This document shows positions 19,614-29,135 of a DNA stretch of 64,000 nt, piece after piece. The stretch comes from Thermoactinomyces sp. DSM 45892 (lineage in GTDB: Bacteria > Bacillota > Bacilli > Thermoactinomycetales > Thermoactinomycetaceae), in NCBI RefSeq assembly GCF_900107305.1, contig NZ_FNPL01000012.1:1-64000 (forward strand). The letters are read 5' to 3'. Each line of letters begins with the position of its first letter. Position 1 is the first letter of the stretch. The notes below the pieces were generated by a model that was given only the letters and a program-made list of their open reading frames with translations, was not told the origin of the DNA and made no database searches. Made by a program: the position numbers and the translations under genes.

Positions 19614-20724
19614 TGTGATCATCGTGGGTGGTGGGGTCATCGGAGCTTCGATCGCGTACCATCTGTCACTATTTCAGAAACGAATCCTTGTGATCGAACG
19701 AGATAAAATCGGTTCCCATGCTTCATCCGCAGCTGCAGGCATGTTAGGGGCACAAGTGGAATTGAAGCCGGATCATCCGCTATTACATCTAGCAACAGAG
19801 AGTCAGCTTCGTTTTGTGGATTTGGTTAGGGAATTAGAGAATGCGACCTACGAAAAGCTTCACTTAAACCAAAATGGCATCATCCGCCTCGCTCGTACAG
19901 AAGAAGAGTTGATGGAGTTAGCTGAACTGCATCAGGCTCAGTTGGCAATCGGACTTTCAAGCAAGTTCCTCACCTATGACCAAATTTGTGATCGGGTAGA
20001 AGGGATCTCTCCTATAGTAAAAGGTGGAATCCATGTTTCAGATGGGCAATTAGAAGCATCTCGCCTTGCGCCATCCTTAATGAAAGTGGCAGTGGGTCAA
20101 GGAGTCGAAGTGTATGAGGATACAACGGTCTTGTCGCTAGAAATTCACCAACAAGAAGTTCGAGGTGTCCATACGACGAATGGGACGTATTATGCTGAAA
20201 CGGTGGTACTAGCAGGAGGTGCTTGGACAAACGAACTATTGCCTGAGGATTATCACGTTCCGCTCTATCCTGTAAAGGGAGACGCCTTTTCCCTTCGACT
20301 CTCAGAAACGAATCTGATGTATTCCTTGTATACCCACGATTGTTACATCGTTCCTAAATCAGGAAACCGTTTGCTAGTAGGTGCAACAGAATCCCCATAT
20401 GAATGGGAGCCTCACGTGAAGATGGAAGGATTATTTCAACTATTCCACAAAGCAGCTAAGATGTATCCGGCGATTCTGGATGGAGAGCTTGAGAAGACTT
20501 GGTCAGGAATCCGTCCGCAAACCAAAGACGGACTTCCTTATCTAGGATTGGACCCCGATCTCCCCGGACTCATTTATGCAACCGGACACTATCGAAATGG
20601 AATTTTACTTAGTGCCATCACGGGTGAAATCGTAGCGGACCTCATTGTACACAGGAAGAGTTCGTTTGATCTACAGCCTTTTGCACCAGAGAGATGGAGG
20701 AATAAACATGCTATATCTGAATGA
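19606..20724 (+). CDS. thiO: Glycine oxidase ThiO
   Basis: FAD-dependent oxidase that turns glycine into iminoglycine for thiazole synthesis. From the ATG at 19606 it has 372 residues, with AAGGAGGGA just upstream; the start overlaps tenI by 8 nt. The Rossmann motif VIIVGGGVIGASIAYHLS is at 4-21. ASSAAAGMLGAQ near 40 and the C-terminal YATGHYRNGILLSAITG are family signatures. Confidence 0.94.
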   Translation: MYDVIIVGGGVIGASIAYHLSLFQKRILVIERDKIGSHASSAAAGMLGAQVELKPDHPLLHLATESQLRFVDLVRELENATYEKLHLNQNGIIRLARTEEELMELAELHQAQLAIGLSSKFLTYDQICDRVEGISPIVKGGIHVSDGQLEASRLAPSLMKVAVGQGVEVYEDTTVLSLEIHQQEVRGVHTTNGTYYAETVVLAGGAWTNELLPEDYHVPLYPVKGDAFSLRLSETNLMYSLYTHDCYIVPKSGNRLLVGATESPYEWEPHVKMEGLFQLFHKAAKMYPAILDGELEKTWSGIRPQTKDGLPYLGLDPDLPGLIYATGHYRNGILLSAITGEIVADLIVHRKSSFDLQPFAPERWRNKHAISE

Positions 20725-20908
20725 TTCTTTACGAGAACTTACCCCGATGCCAGAAACAATCGAACAGCTTCTCATCCAGTTAAGTCTAGAAAAAAAGAGG
20801 CTCATCATTGAACATAATGGTACCGTTATTTCACCTGAAAAATATGACGTTACATTCCTTACAGATCGAGATCGAATTGAAATTATTCATTTTGTGGGAG
20901 GTGGCTAA
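20708..20908 (+). CDS. thiS: Sulfur carrier protein ThiS
   Basis: A 66-residue ubiquitin-like sulfur carrier. It starts at the ATG at 20708, overlapping the end of thiO, with GGAGG 7 nt upstream. It ends in FVGGG, so the C-terminal Gly-Gly needed for adenylation and thiocarboxylation is present with one extra Gly before it. It acts with ThiF, which activates it, and ThiG, which takes the sulfur. Confidence 0.93.
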   Translation: MLYLNDSLRELTPMPETIEQLLIQLSLEKKRLIIEHNGTVISPEKYDVTFLTDRDRIEIIHFVGGG

Positions 20909-20909
20909 C

Positions 20910-21674
20910 ATGTTACAAATCGGACCTTATTCCTTTCAATCACGTTTATTATTGGGAACAGGTAAGTTTCCGGATGCTCAAATACAGAATCAAGCGATTG
21001 AGATATCAGAATCGGAAATTTTAACCTTTGCTGTCCGTAAATTGCCGTTAGATAATCCAGATATGCCTAACTTCTTAGAAACCATTGATTTAGAGAGATT
21101 TCATTTGCTTCCGAATACGGCTGGGGCCAAAACAGCGGAAGAAGCGGTTCGAATCGCTAGATTGGCTCGTCAATCAGGATTATGTCATATGATCAAAGTA
21201 GAAGTGATTGGCGACGATCGTACCTTGTTGCCAGATCCGTTTGAAACCCTGCGTGCCTGTGAGCAATTGTTGGAAGACGGGATGATCGTGCTACCGTATA
21301 CTTCCGATGATGTAGTACTAGCCCGTAGACTTCAAGAACTCGGGGTACATGCCATTATGCCAGCTGGAAGTCCGATTGGTTCTGGAATGGGGTTACTTAA
21401 TCCGCTTCATCTTTCCTTTATTATCGAACAGGCTACCGTTCCTGTTATTATCGATGCGGGGATTGGTAGCCCAGCAGATGCTACGTTAGCGATGGAGCTA
21501 GGAGCAGATGGAGTGTTATTAAACACAGCCGTATCAGGTGCACAAGATCCTGTTAAGATGGCACTTGCCATGAAATATGCGGTTATGTCTGGTAGGCTTG
21601 GCTATGAAGCAGGACGGATTTGTAAGCGCCCTTATGCCACAGCAAGTAGTCCTGAGAGTGGAATTCCTGTATGA
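20910..21674 (+). CDS. thiG: Thiazole synthase ThiG
   Basis: Builds the thiazole phosphate from deoxyxylulose phosphate, iminoglycine and ThiS thiocarboxylate. From the ATG at 20910 it has 254 residues, with GGGAGGTGG upstream. Family blocks are [32 protein letters not shown] and [10 protein letters not shown] with the Schiff-base Lys. [29 protein letters not shown] follows across two strands. It uses the product of dxs, also in this window. Confidence 0.96.
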   Translation: MLQIGPYSFQSRLLLGTGKFPDAQIQNQAIEISESEILTFAVRKLPLDNPDMPNFLETIDLERFHLLPNTAGAKTAEEAVRIARLARQSGLCHMIKVEVIGDDRTLLPDPFETLRACEQLLEDGMIVLPYTSDDVVLARRLQELGVHAIMPAGSPIGSGMGLLNPLHLSFIIEQATVPVIIDAGIGSPADATLAMELGADGVLLNTAVSGAQDPVKMALAMKYAVMSGRLGYEAGRICKRPYATASSPESGIPV

Positions 21675-22702
21675 TAACCGAAAGGTATTCGAGGCAGGAG
21701 AGATTCGGGCCCATTGGTATTCATGGACAAGCTATATTGAAAAAAAAGCATGTTCTCATCATCGGGATGGGGGCTTTAGGAAGTTCTCTGTCTGAGATGC
21801 TTACTCGTTCTGGGGTTGGAACGATTACAATTGTAGATCGGGATTATGTGGAGTTGAGTAATTTACAACGCCAAACTTTGTATACAGAGCAGGATGTAGC
21901 AGAAAGGTTGCCTAAAGTGATTGCTGCAAAAAATCGGTTGAAGCAGATGAATTCAGAAGTGATGATTTATGCCTATGTTAGCGATGTTACGGCTGATAAT
22001 ATCTTCTCTTTTGTGGAGCATGTGGATCTCATCTTCGATGCAACCGATAACTTCGAGACTCGGTTTCTAATCAATGATGTATCTCAAAAGAAGCAGATCC
22101 CATGGATTTATGGAGCTTGTGTAGGGAGCTACGGAGTTACTTATAGCATTCTTCCCAGGATTACTCCTTGCTTACGTTGTTTGTTAGAAGACGAACCAAT
22201 CGCAAGTGAAACATGTGATACAGCAGGTATTATCGCGCCAGCAGTACAGAGGGTTGTGGCGGAACAAGTCACAGAAGCATTCAAAATATTACTCGGTCAC
22301 ACCAAACATTTACGCCAAAAGCTTTATTCTTTCGACGTTTGGAAGAATGAGGTTTCTGCTGTTCCAGTCGGGCATTTAAAACGGAAAGACTGCCCATCTT
22401 GTGGCCCAGATGCAACGTATCCAACTCTTCAAACAGAAAATAAAGCTAAAATAACCGCCCTTTGCGGGAGGGATACTGTTCAAATTCGATCTCTCAATCA
22501 TCAAGTCTTCGATCTTACTCGTTTACAGCAACTGCTTCAGAAAGAAGTAGAGCATTTTCACTCAAATGACTACTTGCTAACTTTTAAAGTACATCAATAC
22601 CGATTTGTCGTATTCCGAGATGGCCGTGTGTTAATCCACGGTATTCATGATACGAAAGTAGCAAACAATTTATATCAAAAATATATTGCTGTCTATAAAT
22701 AA
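21671..22702 (+). CDS. thiF: ThiS adenylyltransferase ThiF
   Basis: E1-like enzyme that adenylates the C-terminus of ThiS. It has 343 residues and starts in an ATGA overlap with thiG. The nucleotide-binding GxGxxG (IGMGALGSS) is at 31-39. The metal and catalytic region has [13 protein letters not shown] and DATDNFETR. Two zinc Cys pairs are CLRC (near 173) and CPSC (near 246). The C-terminal 90 residues extend beyond the core; MoeB is the alternative name, but the context points to ThiF. Confidence 0.93.
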   Translation: MITERYSRQERFGPIGIHGQAILKKKHVLIIGMGALGSSLSEMLTRSGVGTITIVDRDYVELSNLQRQTLYTEQDVAERLPKVIAAKNRLKQMNSEVMIYAYVSDVTADNIFSFVEHVDLIFDATDNFETRFLINDVSQKKQIPWIYGACVGSYGVTYSILPRITPCLRCLLEDEPIASETCDTAGIIAPAVQRVVAEQVTEAFKILLGHTKHLRQKLYSFDVWKNEVSAVPVGHLKRKDCPSCGPDATYPTLQTENKAKITALCGRDTVQIRSLNHQVFDLTRLQQLLQKEVEHFHSNDYLLTFKVHQYRFVVFRDGRVLIHGIHDTKVANNLYQKYIAVYK

Positions 22703-22705
22703 AGA

Positions 22706-22755
22706 AGCCAATAAAGGAACAGGCCTGTAAGAGGGGATTGTTCCTTATTGGTTTA
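22706..22755. terminator. Bidirectional terminator between thiF and cotJC
   Basis: CCAATAAAGGAACA (22708-22721) pairs with TGTTCCTTATTGG (22739-22751) with one bulged A. T residues follow on the plus strand and AAG precedes the stem for the minus strand. It separates two convergent operons. Confidence 0.75.
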
Positions 22756-22773
22756 GAATACAAATGATCATGA

Positions 22774-23343
22774 TCAAAAGATCTTCTTCTTACCCCGCTC
22801 ATCTTTCAGGATATCCACCGCCTCTCGGAAACGTTGGGAGTGGACGATTTCTCTTTCTCTTAAAAACTTCAAGGAGTCATTCAAATCAGGGTCATCCGAT
22901 TGATCGATAATCCACTGATAAGTAGCCCGGGCCTTCTCCTCTGCAGCGATATCCTCATACAAGTCTGCAATGGGGTCGCCTTTGGCTTGTATATAGGCAG
23001 CTGTAAAGGGAACACCCGCAGAATTACTGTAAAATAAGGCACTGTCATGGGCTACATAATGTGAATCCAGGCCTGCGGCTTTTAACTGTTCGGGTGTAGC
23101 GTCTTTTGTAAGTTTATAAATCATTGTGGCAATCATTTCAAGATGAGCGAATTCTTCTGTGCCGATATCGGTTAATAGGCCGACTACTTTATCGGGAATG
23201 GTATACCGCTGATTGAGATAGCGGAGTGCTGCGGCGAGTTCACCATCTGCCCCGCCGTATTGTTCAACGAGTAGTTTGGCTAGGTAAGGGTTGCATGTAC
23301 TTACTTTTACGGGATATTGCAGTTTTTTCTCATATACCCACAT
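22774..23343 (-). CDS. cotJC: Spore coat protein CotJC, manganese catalase family
   Basis: A 189-residue manganese-catalase-like ferritin-fold protein of the spore coat. MWVYEKKLQYPVKV, EQYGGADGELAAALRYLNQRY, DIGTEEFAHLEMIATMI and EEKARATYQWII carry the conserved Glu/His metal ligands. It is the last gene of the cotJABC operon, 18 nt after cotJB. Homologous coat proteins are made in the mother cell. Confidence 0.95.
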   Translation of the reverse strand: MWVYEKKLQYPVKVSTCNPYLAKLLVEQYGGADGELAAALRYLNQRYTIPDKVVGLLTDIGTEEFAHLEMIATMIYKLTKDATPEQLKAAGLDSHYVAHDSALFYSNSAGVPFTAAYIQAKGDPIADLYEDIAAEEKARATYQWIIDQSDDPDLNDSLKFLREREIVHSQRFREAVDILKDERGKKKIF

Positions 23344-23361
23344 GGACCGGGAACCTCCTTT

Positions 23362-23625
23362 TTATACTTGCCAAGGCCAAGGAGGCTTGCCCCAAGACCA
23401 ATTTTCATCGGAGTAACTACGACCGAATTGTAAGAGGGGACCATATCGTGCTTCGTATTCTTGGGCTATTTTTTTTCGTTTTTTGGCTAGTCCGTTAAAT
23501 TGTCGAATGGAGTCTATGTCTTTTGGGTGGGTATCAAGGTAAAGGGTTAGCTCTACTAAGGCAAAGTCAACAGCTTGTAATTCTTCCAACAGTTTGTAAT
23601 ATTCTGGTGGGAGGGGTGAGTTCAT
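23362..23625 (-). CDS. cotJB: Spore coat protein CotJB
   Basis: An 87-residue helical coat protein. The family core EELQAVDFALVELTLYLDTHP, YEARYGPL and a C-terminal WSWGKPPWPWQV are visible. Its ATG overlaps the cotJA stop by 4 nt, so the three cotJ genes form one transcript. Confidence 0.93.
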   Translation of the reverse strand: MNSPLPPEYYKLLEELQAVDFALVELTLYLDTHPKDIDSIRQFNGLAKKRKKIAQEYEARYGPLLQFGRSYSDENWSWGKPPWPWQV

Positions 23626-23867
23626 CGTAGTCCTCCCCCTTTTTTATATGGATTTTCGTAAGGGTCATATAACGCTCTCCATAGGGTTCCGCGGAATAGA
23701 GCTTCTCGAATGGGGAATTGCTCTAAACAACGTGGCTGAAAACCCATATAGAGATGAGGAGGAGTGGAGTAGTATTTATGCCCAATGGGTGGGCAGGGGT
23801 CAAAAGGGCCATGGTATACGCTATATGTTTTCATGGATGTATGATGGCAATGATCTTTTTGATTCAA
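23622..23867 (-). CDS. cotJA: Spore coat associated protein CotJA
   Basis: An 81-residue Pro/Tyr-rich coat protein with the repeated family pattern YHGPFDPCPP and EQFPIREALFRGTLWRALYDPYENPY split over two stretches. The first codon appears to be TTG at 23867, since AAGGAGGGA lies 7 nt upstream. An ATG 33 nt further in is the alternative. It leads the cotJABC operon behind a sigma-E-like promoter. Confidence 0.92.
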   Translation of the reverse strand: MNQKDHCHHTSMKTYSVYHGPFDPCPPIGHKYYSTPPHLYMGFQPRCLEQFPIREALFRGTLWRALYDPYENPYKKGGGLR

Positions 23868-23900
23868 AAAAATCCCTCCTTGTTGAGAATGATTATTTAG

Positions 23901-23929
23901 AATTTATGATAAGATTATATTTGATATTC
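23901..23929 (-). promoter_or_regulatory. Sigma-E-like promoter of cotJABC
   Basis: On the minus strand GAATATC (23929-23923), a 14-nt spacer and CATAAATT (23908-23901) match the sigma-E consensus KMATATT-N14-CATACAnT at 13 of 15 positions. It lies about 30 nt upstream of the TTG start of cotJA. Confidence 0.7.
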
Positions 23930-24022
23930 GAATAATATTACTATTTCAGTCTTTTATTATTTAAAATAGAAATGTACTGTTTAAATAAGGAATGGAAGTC
24001 GCTTTATTTAGGAGGTTATCTC

Positions 24023-24946
24023 ATGAAAGCCAGAGCGTTAAAGCTGGGAGATACAATTGGGATTATCGCGCCTGCAAGTCCGACGAATTATGAGGAGCAA
24101 GAGCAAGCGTTGGAGATCTTTTCTGAGTTTGGTTTTCATCTTAAGTTAGGAGATTCACTCTGGGAACAGCACGGATATTTGGCGGGACATGACTGGAACA
24201 GGGCGAAGGATTTGAACCGGATGTTTGCAGACCCTGAAGTAGATGCGATATTTTGCATGAGGGGTGGTTATGGGACGCCCCGTATTCTTGATCTAATTGA
24301 TTATAGAGGCATTAGGAAAAACCCGAAAATATTTGTAGGTTATAGTGATATTACAGCATTGCATCTAGCAATTCACCGTTTTACGGGTTTGGTTACGTTT
24401 CATGGGCCTATGATTACGGAGCTCGCGAGGAAGCCAAATTTTCATTCATGGTCTACTCTATTTCAACACTTAACCAGCCATGTTCCAGTTGCTAGATATG
24501 AAGAACCTATAGAGAAACATTGCATTGTAGTAGGAGCAGGGAGAGGGCCATTAATTGGTGGTAATTTATCATTGCTTGTTTCAACACTTGGAACTCCATT
24601 TGAGATTGATACAACTGGAAGAATTTTGTTTATTGAAGACGTAGACGAAGATCCATACCGGGTGGATCGCATGCTGACTCAGTTACGGCATGCTACTAAA
24701 CTTCAAACTGCGGCAGGTATTGTGTTTACTGATTTCACCGATTGTACAGCGGAAAACGAAGAGAAGAGCTTAACGATTCGAGAGATCCTAGATGACATTG
24801 TAAAACCACTTGGAATCCCTTGTTATTACGGACTAAACGTAGGACATACTCAGCCTAATTGGACATTACCCATCGGGGTACTTACCGAAATCAATGCAAC
24901 GGAGGGGTGGATTCAGTTTCAAGAAGGTTCTGTAGAATCGCTTTGA
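24023..24946 (+). CDS. LD-carboxypeptidase (S66 family)
   Basis: Serine peptidase that removes the terminal D-Ala from murein tetrapeptides. From the ATG at 24023 it has 307 residues, with AGGAGG 7 nt upstream. RGGYGTPRILD (80-90) and the nucleophile Ser in VGYSDITALH (about 108) are intact. Glu in LFIEDVDEDPYRVDRML and the C-terminal His in GHTQPNWTLPIG complete the triad. No signal peptide is seen, so it acts in the cytoplasm on recycled peptides; MccF-type immunity proteins share the fold. Confidence 0.9.
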   Translation: MKARALKLGDTIGIIAPASPTNYEEQEQALEIFSEFGFHLKLGDSLWEQHGYLAGHDWNRAKDLNRMFADPEVDAIFCMRGGYGTPRILDLIDYRGIRKNPKIFVGYSDITALHLAIHRFTGLVTFHGPMITELARKPNFHSWSTLFQHLTSHVPVARYEEPIEKHCIVVGAGRGPLIGGNLSLLVSTLGTPFEIDTTGRILFIEDVDEDPYRVDRMLTQLRHATKLQTAAGIVFTDFTDCTAENEEKSLTIREILDDIVKPLGIPCYYGLNVGHTQPNWTLPIGVLTEINATEGWIQFQEGSVESL

Positions 24947-25066
24947 AGGAAACTATTACAGAAGTGGAGTTAAATTATCATTAAGTTTTTGTAAATATAT
25001 ATCTTCTGAATTATATAACTGTTATAATTAGTTTGTATTTCAAATACAATAGTAGAAGTGAATTGA

Positions 25067-25483
25067 ATGAAAAAGTTTTTTTCCATGTGTTTAGCATTCG
25101 CATTAATGTTAAGTGTTGGGCTTGTTGCCTCCAGTAACGGTGTTATGGCAAAAGAGCAAGCAAAGCCAGGGATTGGAACACAAGCTATTGATATCACAGG
25201 TGTCTGGCGAGGCAATGATGGTGGATATTACTATATCCGTCAAATTGGAAATACGGTTTGGTGGACAGGTTTGAGCAACCATGGAGTCGGAACCAACTGG
25301 ACCAACGTGTTTAAAGGACAATTAGCTGGAGATAAAGTCACCGGAACTTGGGCTGACGTACCAAGAGGTGGGATTTTAAGCCACGGAAACTTGTCATTTA
25401 AAGTTGTCTACACACAGACAGGTATGCGATTGCATAGAACTGCCGTTTCGGGTGGCTTTGGTGGTAGCTTGTGGCACAGATAA
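25067..25483 (+). CDS. Small secreted protein, unknown family
   Basis: 138 residues with a signal peptide at 1-28 (MKKFFSMCLAFALML, cleavage likely after VMA). The mature 110 residues are rich in Gly, Trp and beta-type sequence: ITGVWRGNDGGYYYIRQ, TVWWTGLSNHG, VTGTWADVPRG and LSFKVV. This looks like a small beta-sandwich or lipocalin-like fold. I do not recognise a named family and no catalytic motif is clear. It is a single gene with its own promoter region (TATAAT at 25023-25028) and terminator. Confidence 0.8.
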   Translation: MKKFFSMCLAFALMLSVGLVASSNGVMAKEQAKPGIGTQAIDITGVWRGNDGGYYYIRQIGNTVWWTGLSNHGVGTNWTNVFKGQLAGDKVTGTWADVPRGGILSHGNLSFKVVYTQTGMRLHRTAVSGGFGGSLWHR

Positions 25484-25519
25484 TTATATAATATATCATA
25501 AAATATTTGTCAATATACT

Positions 25520-25544
25520 AGCATCCAAATGGGTGCTCTTTTTT
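25520..25544 (+). terminator. Terminator after the secreted-protein gene
   Basis: A 7-bp stem AGCATCC/GGGTGCT (25520-25526 with 25531-25537), a 4-nt loop and a CTTTTTT tail. Confidence 0.85.
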
Positions 25545-25615
25545 GTTATCTAGCGGGTGAATAAGGTATAATTTTTGGCAAGTAATATTAAAAAGAATAC
25601 AGAATAGGGGATTCG

Positions 25616-27085
25616 ATGACACAAACAAGTGAAAGAACAGTGGGTTGGAACTTTGATAATAGTTATGCGAAATTACCTCACGTATTTTTCTCTACGGAGG
25701 TATTGAATCCTGTACGTACCCCAGAGCTGATTCTCCTAAATCATTCACTAGCAAACTCTCTGGGATTAGACACAGAAGCTTTGCAAAAGGGAGAGGGAGC
25801 AGAGGTATTTGCCGGTAATAAGGCTCCTGAAGGTGCAATGCCACTAGCCCAAGCCTATGCAGGACATCAATTTGGTCATTTTACTATGTTAGGAGATGGC
25901 CGGGCTATATTGCTAGGAGAGCAAATCACACCTAGTGGGGAGAGGTGTGATATCGTATTAAAAGGGTCTGGTAGAACGCGATATTCCCGAGGAGGAGATG
26001 GTCGTGCGGCGCTTGGTCCGATGTTACGGGAGCACATCATCAGTGAATCCATGTATGCCCTCGGAATTCCTACCACTCGTAGTTTAGCAGTTGTGACGAC
26101 CGGAGAAATGATTGTCCGTGAGATCGATTTGCCAGGGGCGATCTTAACTCGAGTAGCTAAGAGTCATCTTCGTGTAGGCACCTTTCAATATGCAGCTAGA
26201 TGGGGGAGTAAGGAGGACTTACGAGCTTTAGCAGATTATACGTTGCAACGTCATTTCCCTGGGGTTGTTCTAGATGAAAGGCGATATCTTTCTCTATTAA
26301 AAGAAGTGATCAAACGTCAAGCGTCATTAATTGCTAAATGGCAACTGGTTGGCTTTATACACGGAGTAATGAATACGGATAATATGACCATTAGTGGCGA
26401 GACAATTGACTATGGTCCGTGTGCCTTTATGGATACATATCACTTGGAAACGGTATTTAGTTCTATTGATCAGCAAGGTCGTTATGCTTATGGAAATCAG
26501 CCTCGTATTGCTGGATGGAATCTGGCTCGATTGGCAGAGGCACTCCTACCATTACTCCATGAGAAGGAGTCTGAGGCAGTGGAGATAGCCCAAGAGGCGA
26601 TATCTCACTTTCCTGATATTTATCGAAATGATTGGCTGGATGGGATGAGAGGGAAGCTCGGGCTCTGTCATGCGGAAAAAGGGGATGAATCGTTGATTGA
26701 AAGCCTTCTTTACATGATGCAGAAGTACCAAGCCGACTATACCAATACATTTCGTGCACTCACGCTAGATCAATGGGAGGAGCTAGCTTTTTATGGAAAG
26801 CCAGAATGGGATCAGTGGACTCAGAAATGGCAGAAAAGATTAGAGAGAGAACAAGTTTCTAGATCAGATTCAAAACAGTTAATGAAGAGTTGTAATCCGG
26901 CGATCATTCCACGAAATCATCGAGTAGAGGAAGCGTTAGAGTCTGCCATGCGAGGAGATCTTAGTGTGATGAATCAGCTTCTAGGGGCTCTTTCCGACCC
27001 GTATGCTTATACATCAAGACAAGCTACATACTGTTCATTACCTGATCTGAATTCACATCCCTATCGAACTTTTTGTGGGACATAG
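25616..27085 (+). CDS. selO: Protein adenylyltransferase SelO (YdiU, UPF0061)
   Basis: Pseudokinase-fold enzyme that transfers AMP to proteins. The family was described as redox-linked. It has 489 residues, full length for bacteria. Conserved blocks are [49 protein letters not shown] split at the loop, [19 protein letters not shown], and [28 protein letters not shown] split at the catalytic Asp. It stands alone between terminator-like hairpins. A bacterial Cys is found where some eukaryotic forms have selenocysteine near the C-terminus (YRTFCGT). Confidence 0.94.
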   Translation: MTQTSERTVGWNFDNSYAKLPHVFFSTEVLNPVRTPELILLNHSLANSLGLDTEALQKGEGAEVFAGNKAPEGAMPLAQAYAGHQFGHFTMLGDGRAILLGEQITPSGERCDIVLKGSGRTRYSRGGDGRAALGPMLREHIISESMYALGIPTTRSLAVVTTGEMIVREIDLPGAILTRVAKSHLRVGTFQYAARWGSKEDLRALADYTLQRHFPGVVLDERRYLSLLKEVIKRQASLIAKWQLVGFIHGVMNTDNMTISGETIDYGPCAFMDTYHLETVFSSIDQQGRYAYGNQPRIAGWNLARLAEALLPLLHEKESEAVEIAQEAISHFPDIYRNDWLDGMRGKLGLCHAEKGDESLIESLLYMMQKYQADYTNTFRALTLDQWEELAFYGKPEWDQWTQKWQKRLEREQVSRSDSKQLMKSCNPAIIPRNHRVEEALESAMRGDLSVMNQLLGALSDPYAYTSRQATYCSLPDLNSHPYRTFCGT

Positions 27086-27117
27086 GGGGAGAGTGTTTGC
27101 CTCCTGTCCCACAAAAA
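27070..27117. repeat. Long perfect hairpin overlapping the selO stop
   Basis: TTTTTGTGGGACA (27070-27082) is perfectly inverted at 27105-27117. The stem covers the last selO codons. The T-run is on the 5' arm, so it does not look like a standard plus-strand intrinsic terminator. It may protect the 3' end or act as a factor-assisted stop. Confidence 0.6.
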
Positions 27118-27165
27118 ATACATAAACGAGCCCTTTTTTGATTTTATCATCTATCTAACTATCAC

Positions 27166-27194
27166 TTGTCTATCTAAAGAGAATAACATATATG
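27166..27194 (+). promoter_or_regulatory. Sigma-A promoter candidate for the 27244 gene
   Basis: TTGTCT (27166-27171), a 17-nt spacer and TATATG (27189-27194). Confidence 0.45.
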
Positions 27195-27243
27195 AGTTGA
27201 GCTAATAGAAAAGAAGAGTGACAATACCTTTCCGGTATAAGAG

Positions 27244-28035
27244 ATGGGAAGAATGAAATTGGCTATTCGTTTATCACCTGAACAAAACATTTACCATCTG
27301 GATCATAGAAAGGTTTGTTTTATTCATGTTCGTACTCTGAGTTTTTGGCAGGATGTACTAGATAAAAAGCTAGAACGATTGCTCTCATCGGGATTATATC
27401 AAAAAGTAAATGCTATTTTTATTAATTTTGTTGTAGATGATTTGCATAATACCCAATTTATTGAAGAGCAAATTGTAAAACCTTTGAGTCATTTTGATGA
27501 TACAGTTCAATATAGGATTCTTCCTGAGGAACATCAGTATGAACGAGCAACCTTGCATTGGATTCACCAGTATTGTAGCGCAAGTGTGAATAATGTAGAA
27601 GTACTGTATCTCCACTCCAAGGGAGTAAGACATGGTGAGGTACCCAATAAAGCTTGTATAGAAGATTGGGTTAATTTGATGGAGACTGTATTAGTTGACT
27701 ACCATGAAGTGAGTTTCGAATATCTAAAAAAAGTGGATGCTTGTGGAATTAACTTTTTCCTTCACCCACCGTATCCACCTCATTACTCTGGAAATGTTTG
27801 GTGGGCAAATAGTCACTATATTAAACAGTTATCAGGAACGGTCCCTCCGGACTGGTTAGCGCCAGAAATGTGGATTTTATCTCATCATACTGTTACATTT
27901 GCTGAGATATTTAATTCTGGATATCCCCTCGCGGCTCATTATCTACACCGATTTCCTAAAGAGAACATTCCTTCACAATTTCAACCGATTGTGTACCAAA
28001 AGGACGGAGATGGAGTAAGAGTCTGTCCTATATAG
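27244..28035 (+). CDS. Glycosyltransferase-like protein, uncharacterised
   Basis: A 263-residue cytosolic protein. Motifs recall a family of putative glycosyltransferases found in bacteria, large DNA viruses and eukaryotes: VLYLHSKGVRHGE near 120, an acceptor-type DWVNLME, HYSGNVWWANSHYIKQL near 180 and PEMWIL near 205. No classic DxD is obvious, so activity is inferred by motif memory only. The second Met (27253) could be the start. It is monocistronic, with a promoter candidate upstream and a terminator downstream, and no sugar genes lie beside it. Confidence 0.6.
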   Translation: MGRMKLAIRLSPEQNIYHLDHRKVCFIHVRTLSFWQDVLDKKLERLLSSGLYQKVNAIFINFVVDDLHNTQFIEEQIVKPLSHFDDTVQYRILPEEHQYERATLHWIHQYCSASVNNVEVLYLHSKGVRHGEVPNKACIEDWVNLMETVLVDYHEVSFEYLKKVDACGINFFLHPPYPPHYSGNVWWANSHYIKQLSGTVPPDWLAPEMWILSHHTVTFAEIFNSGYPLAAHYLHRFPKENIPSQFQPIVYQKDGDGVRVCPI

Positions 28036-28045
28036 GTTGATTCAT

Positions 28046-28085
28046 GTACCACTTAGCTAGAAGCTGTCTATCTAAGTGGTACTTT
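28046..28085 (+). terminator. Terminator after the glycosyltransferase-like gene
   Basis: An 11-bp stem GTACCACTTAG/CTAAGTGGTAC (28046-28056 with 28072-28082) is followed by a short TTTCT. It lies between convergent genes. The U-tract is weak. Confidence 0.65.
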
Positions 28086-29006
28086 CTATTCTATGATTTG
28101 TGTGATCCAATCAATGAGATCGTGGAAAACCTGTTCGCGATTTTTTTCATGTAGCATCTCATGTCTCTTGTTTTTATACAGCTTCATGGTTACGTTTATA
28201 ACGCCACAGTTACGATAGGTGTCGTATACTTCTTTCACCCCTTTTCCTTTATCTCCAACAGGATCAAGATCCCCTGAAAACAAGTAAATAGGGAGATGTT
28301 TGGGCGTTTTTTTATATTCTTTGAGTTGATTTACGATGAGTACTCCTTTAAATAGCTCGCGATAAAAGCTGGTTGTGCAGGTAAATCCGCATGCGGGATC
28401 TGCTATATAGCGATCCACTTGGCTAGTATCAGAAGATAGCCAATCAAAATCAGTGCGTTTTGGTTTAAATTGAGAGTTAAAAGTGCCAAATGACAACAGT
28501 TTCAGTATGTTGCTCTTTGCTTTTGCTCCACGTATTTTCATTTCCAGAGTAGCGAAAAGATGCCCTATTTTTCCTAGAAGGCCTGGGTTTCCACCTGTAC
28601 CTGAAAGAAGGAGTCCATCACATACATTACTCTGGAGCTGTACCGCCCGTCTTGCTAAAAAAGATCCCATACTGTGTCCGAGCAAAAAGAGCGGGCAGGA
28701 GTGCTTGTTACGAATGAGGTCAGAAACGAAGATGATGTCCGTAACAGCTTGATCCCATCCCACATCCGGCTCGAAATATCCATAGTCGTTTTCTTGTTTC
28801 ACCGTTTTCCCATGTCCGCGATGATCGTGAGCGTATACTCCAAATCCAGCTGATAGTAAGGCATCTATACATTCGTTGTATACTCCGATATGCTCAGTCA
28901 TACCGTGTGCAATTTGAATGATTCCTCTGGGCTCTGCAGGTAGCCATGTGTATAAATAAATTTCCGTTCCGTCTATCATGTGAATAAATCCTTCTTGAAT
29001 ATCCAT
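28086..29006 (-). CDS. Alpha/beta hydrolase, lysophospholipase/monoacylglycerol lipase type
   Basis: A 306-residue hydrolase of the PldB-like (Hydrolase_4) group. The oxyanion region is IAHGMTEHIGVY. HDHRGHGKTV and the nucleophile elbow GHSMGS are intact, with Asp in FSGDLDPVG and His in KRHEMLHE near the C-terminus. No signal peptide is present. It may act on lysophospholipids or monoacylglycerols; the exact substrate is unknown. Confidence 0.88.
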   Translation of the reverse strand: MDIQEGFIHMIDGTEIYLYTWLPAEPRGIIQIAHGMTEHIGVYNECIDALLSAGFGVYAHDHRGHGKTVKQENDYGYFEPDVGWDQAVTDIIFVSDLIRNKHSCPLFLLGHSMGSFLARRAVQLQSNVCDGLLLSGTGGNPGLLGKIGHLFATLEMKIRGAKAKSNILKLLSFGTFNSQFKPKRTDFDWLSSDTSQVDRYIADPACGFTCTTSFYRELFKGVLIVNQLKEYKKTPKHLPIYLFSGDLDPVGDKGKGVKEVYDTYRNCGVINVTMKLYKNKRHEMLHEKNREQVFHDLIDWITQIIE

Positions 29007-29135
29007 ATGTATGACCCCCTTCTATTTATTATAAGCGGCTCGGAAGGTATGTGAGAAATCATTTCTGAAAAAAGGAAAAGAGCATAAAAGGAAGAAATTA
29101 CCATTGTTCTATTATTTTCTCATAGGGAGGTACGT

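Noticed and set aside
23648..23935. 95-codon plus-strand frame over cotJA
   Set aside because: Complement of the real cotJA gene and its promoter.
27070..27117. Standard intrinsic terminator at the selO end
   Set aside because: The T-run lies on the 5' arm and the 3' arm ends in A residues, so it lacks the required 3' U-tract; kept only as an inverted repeat.
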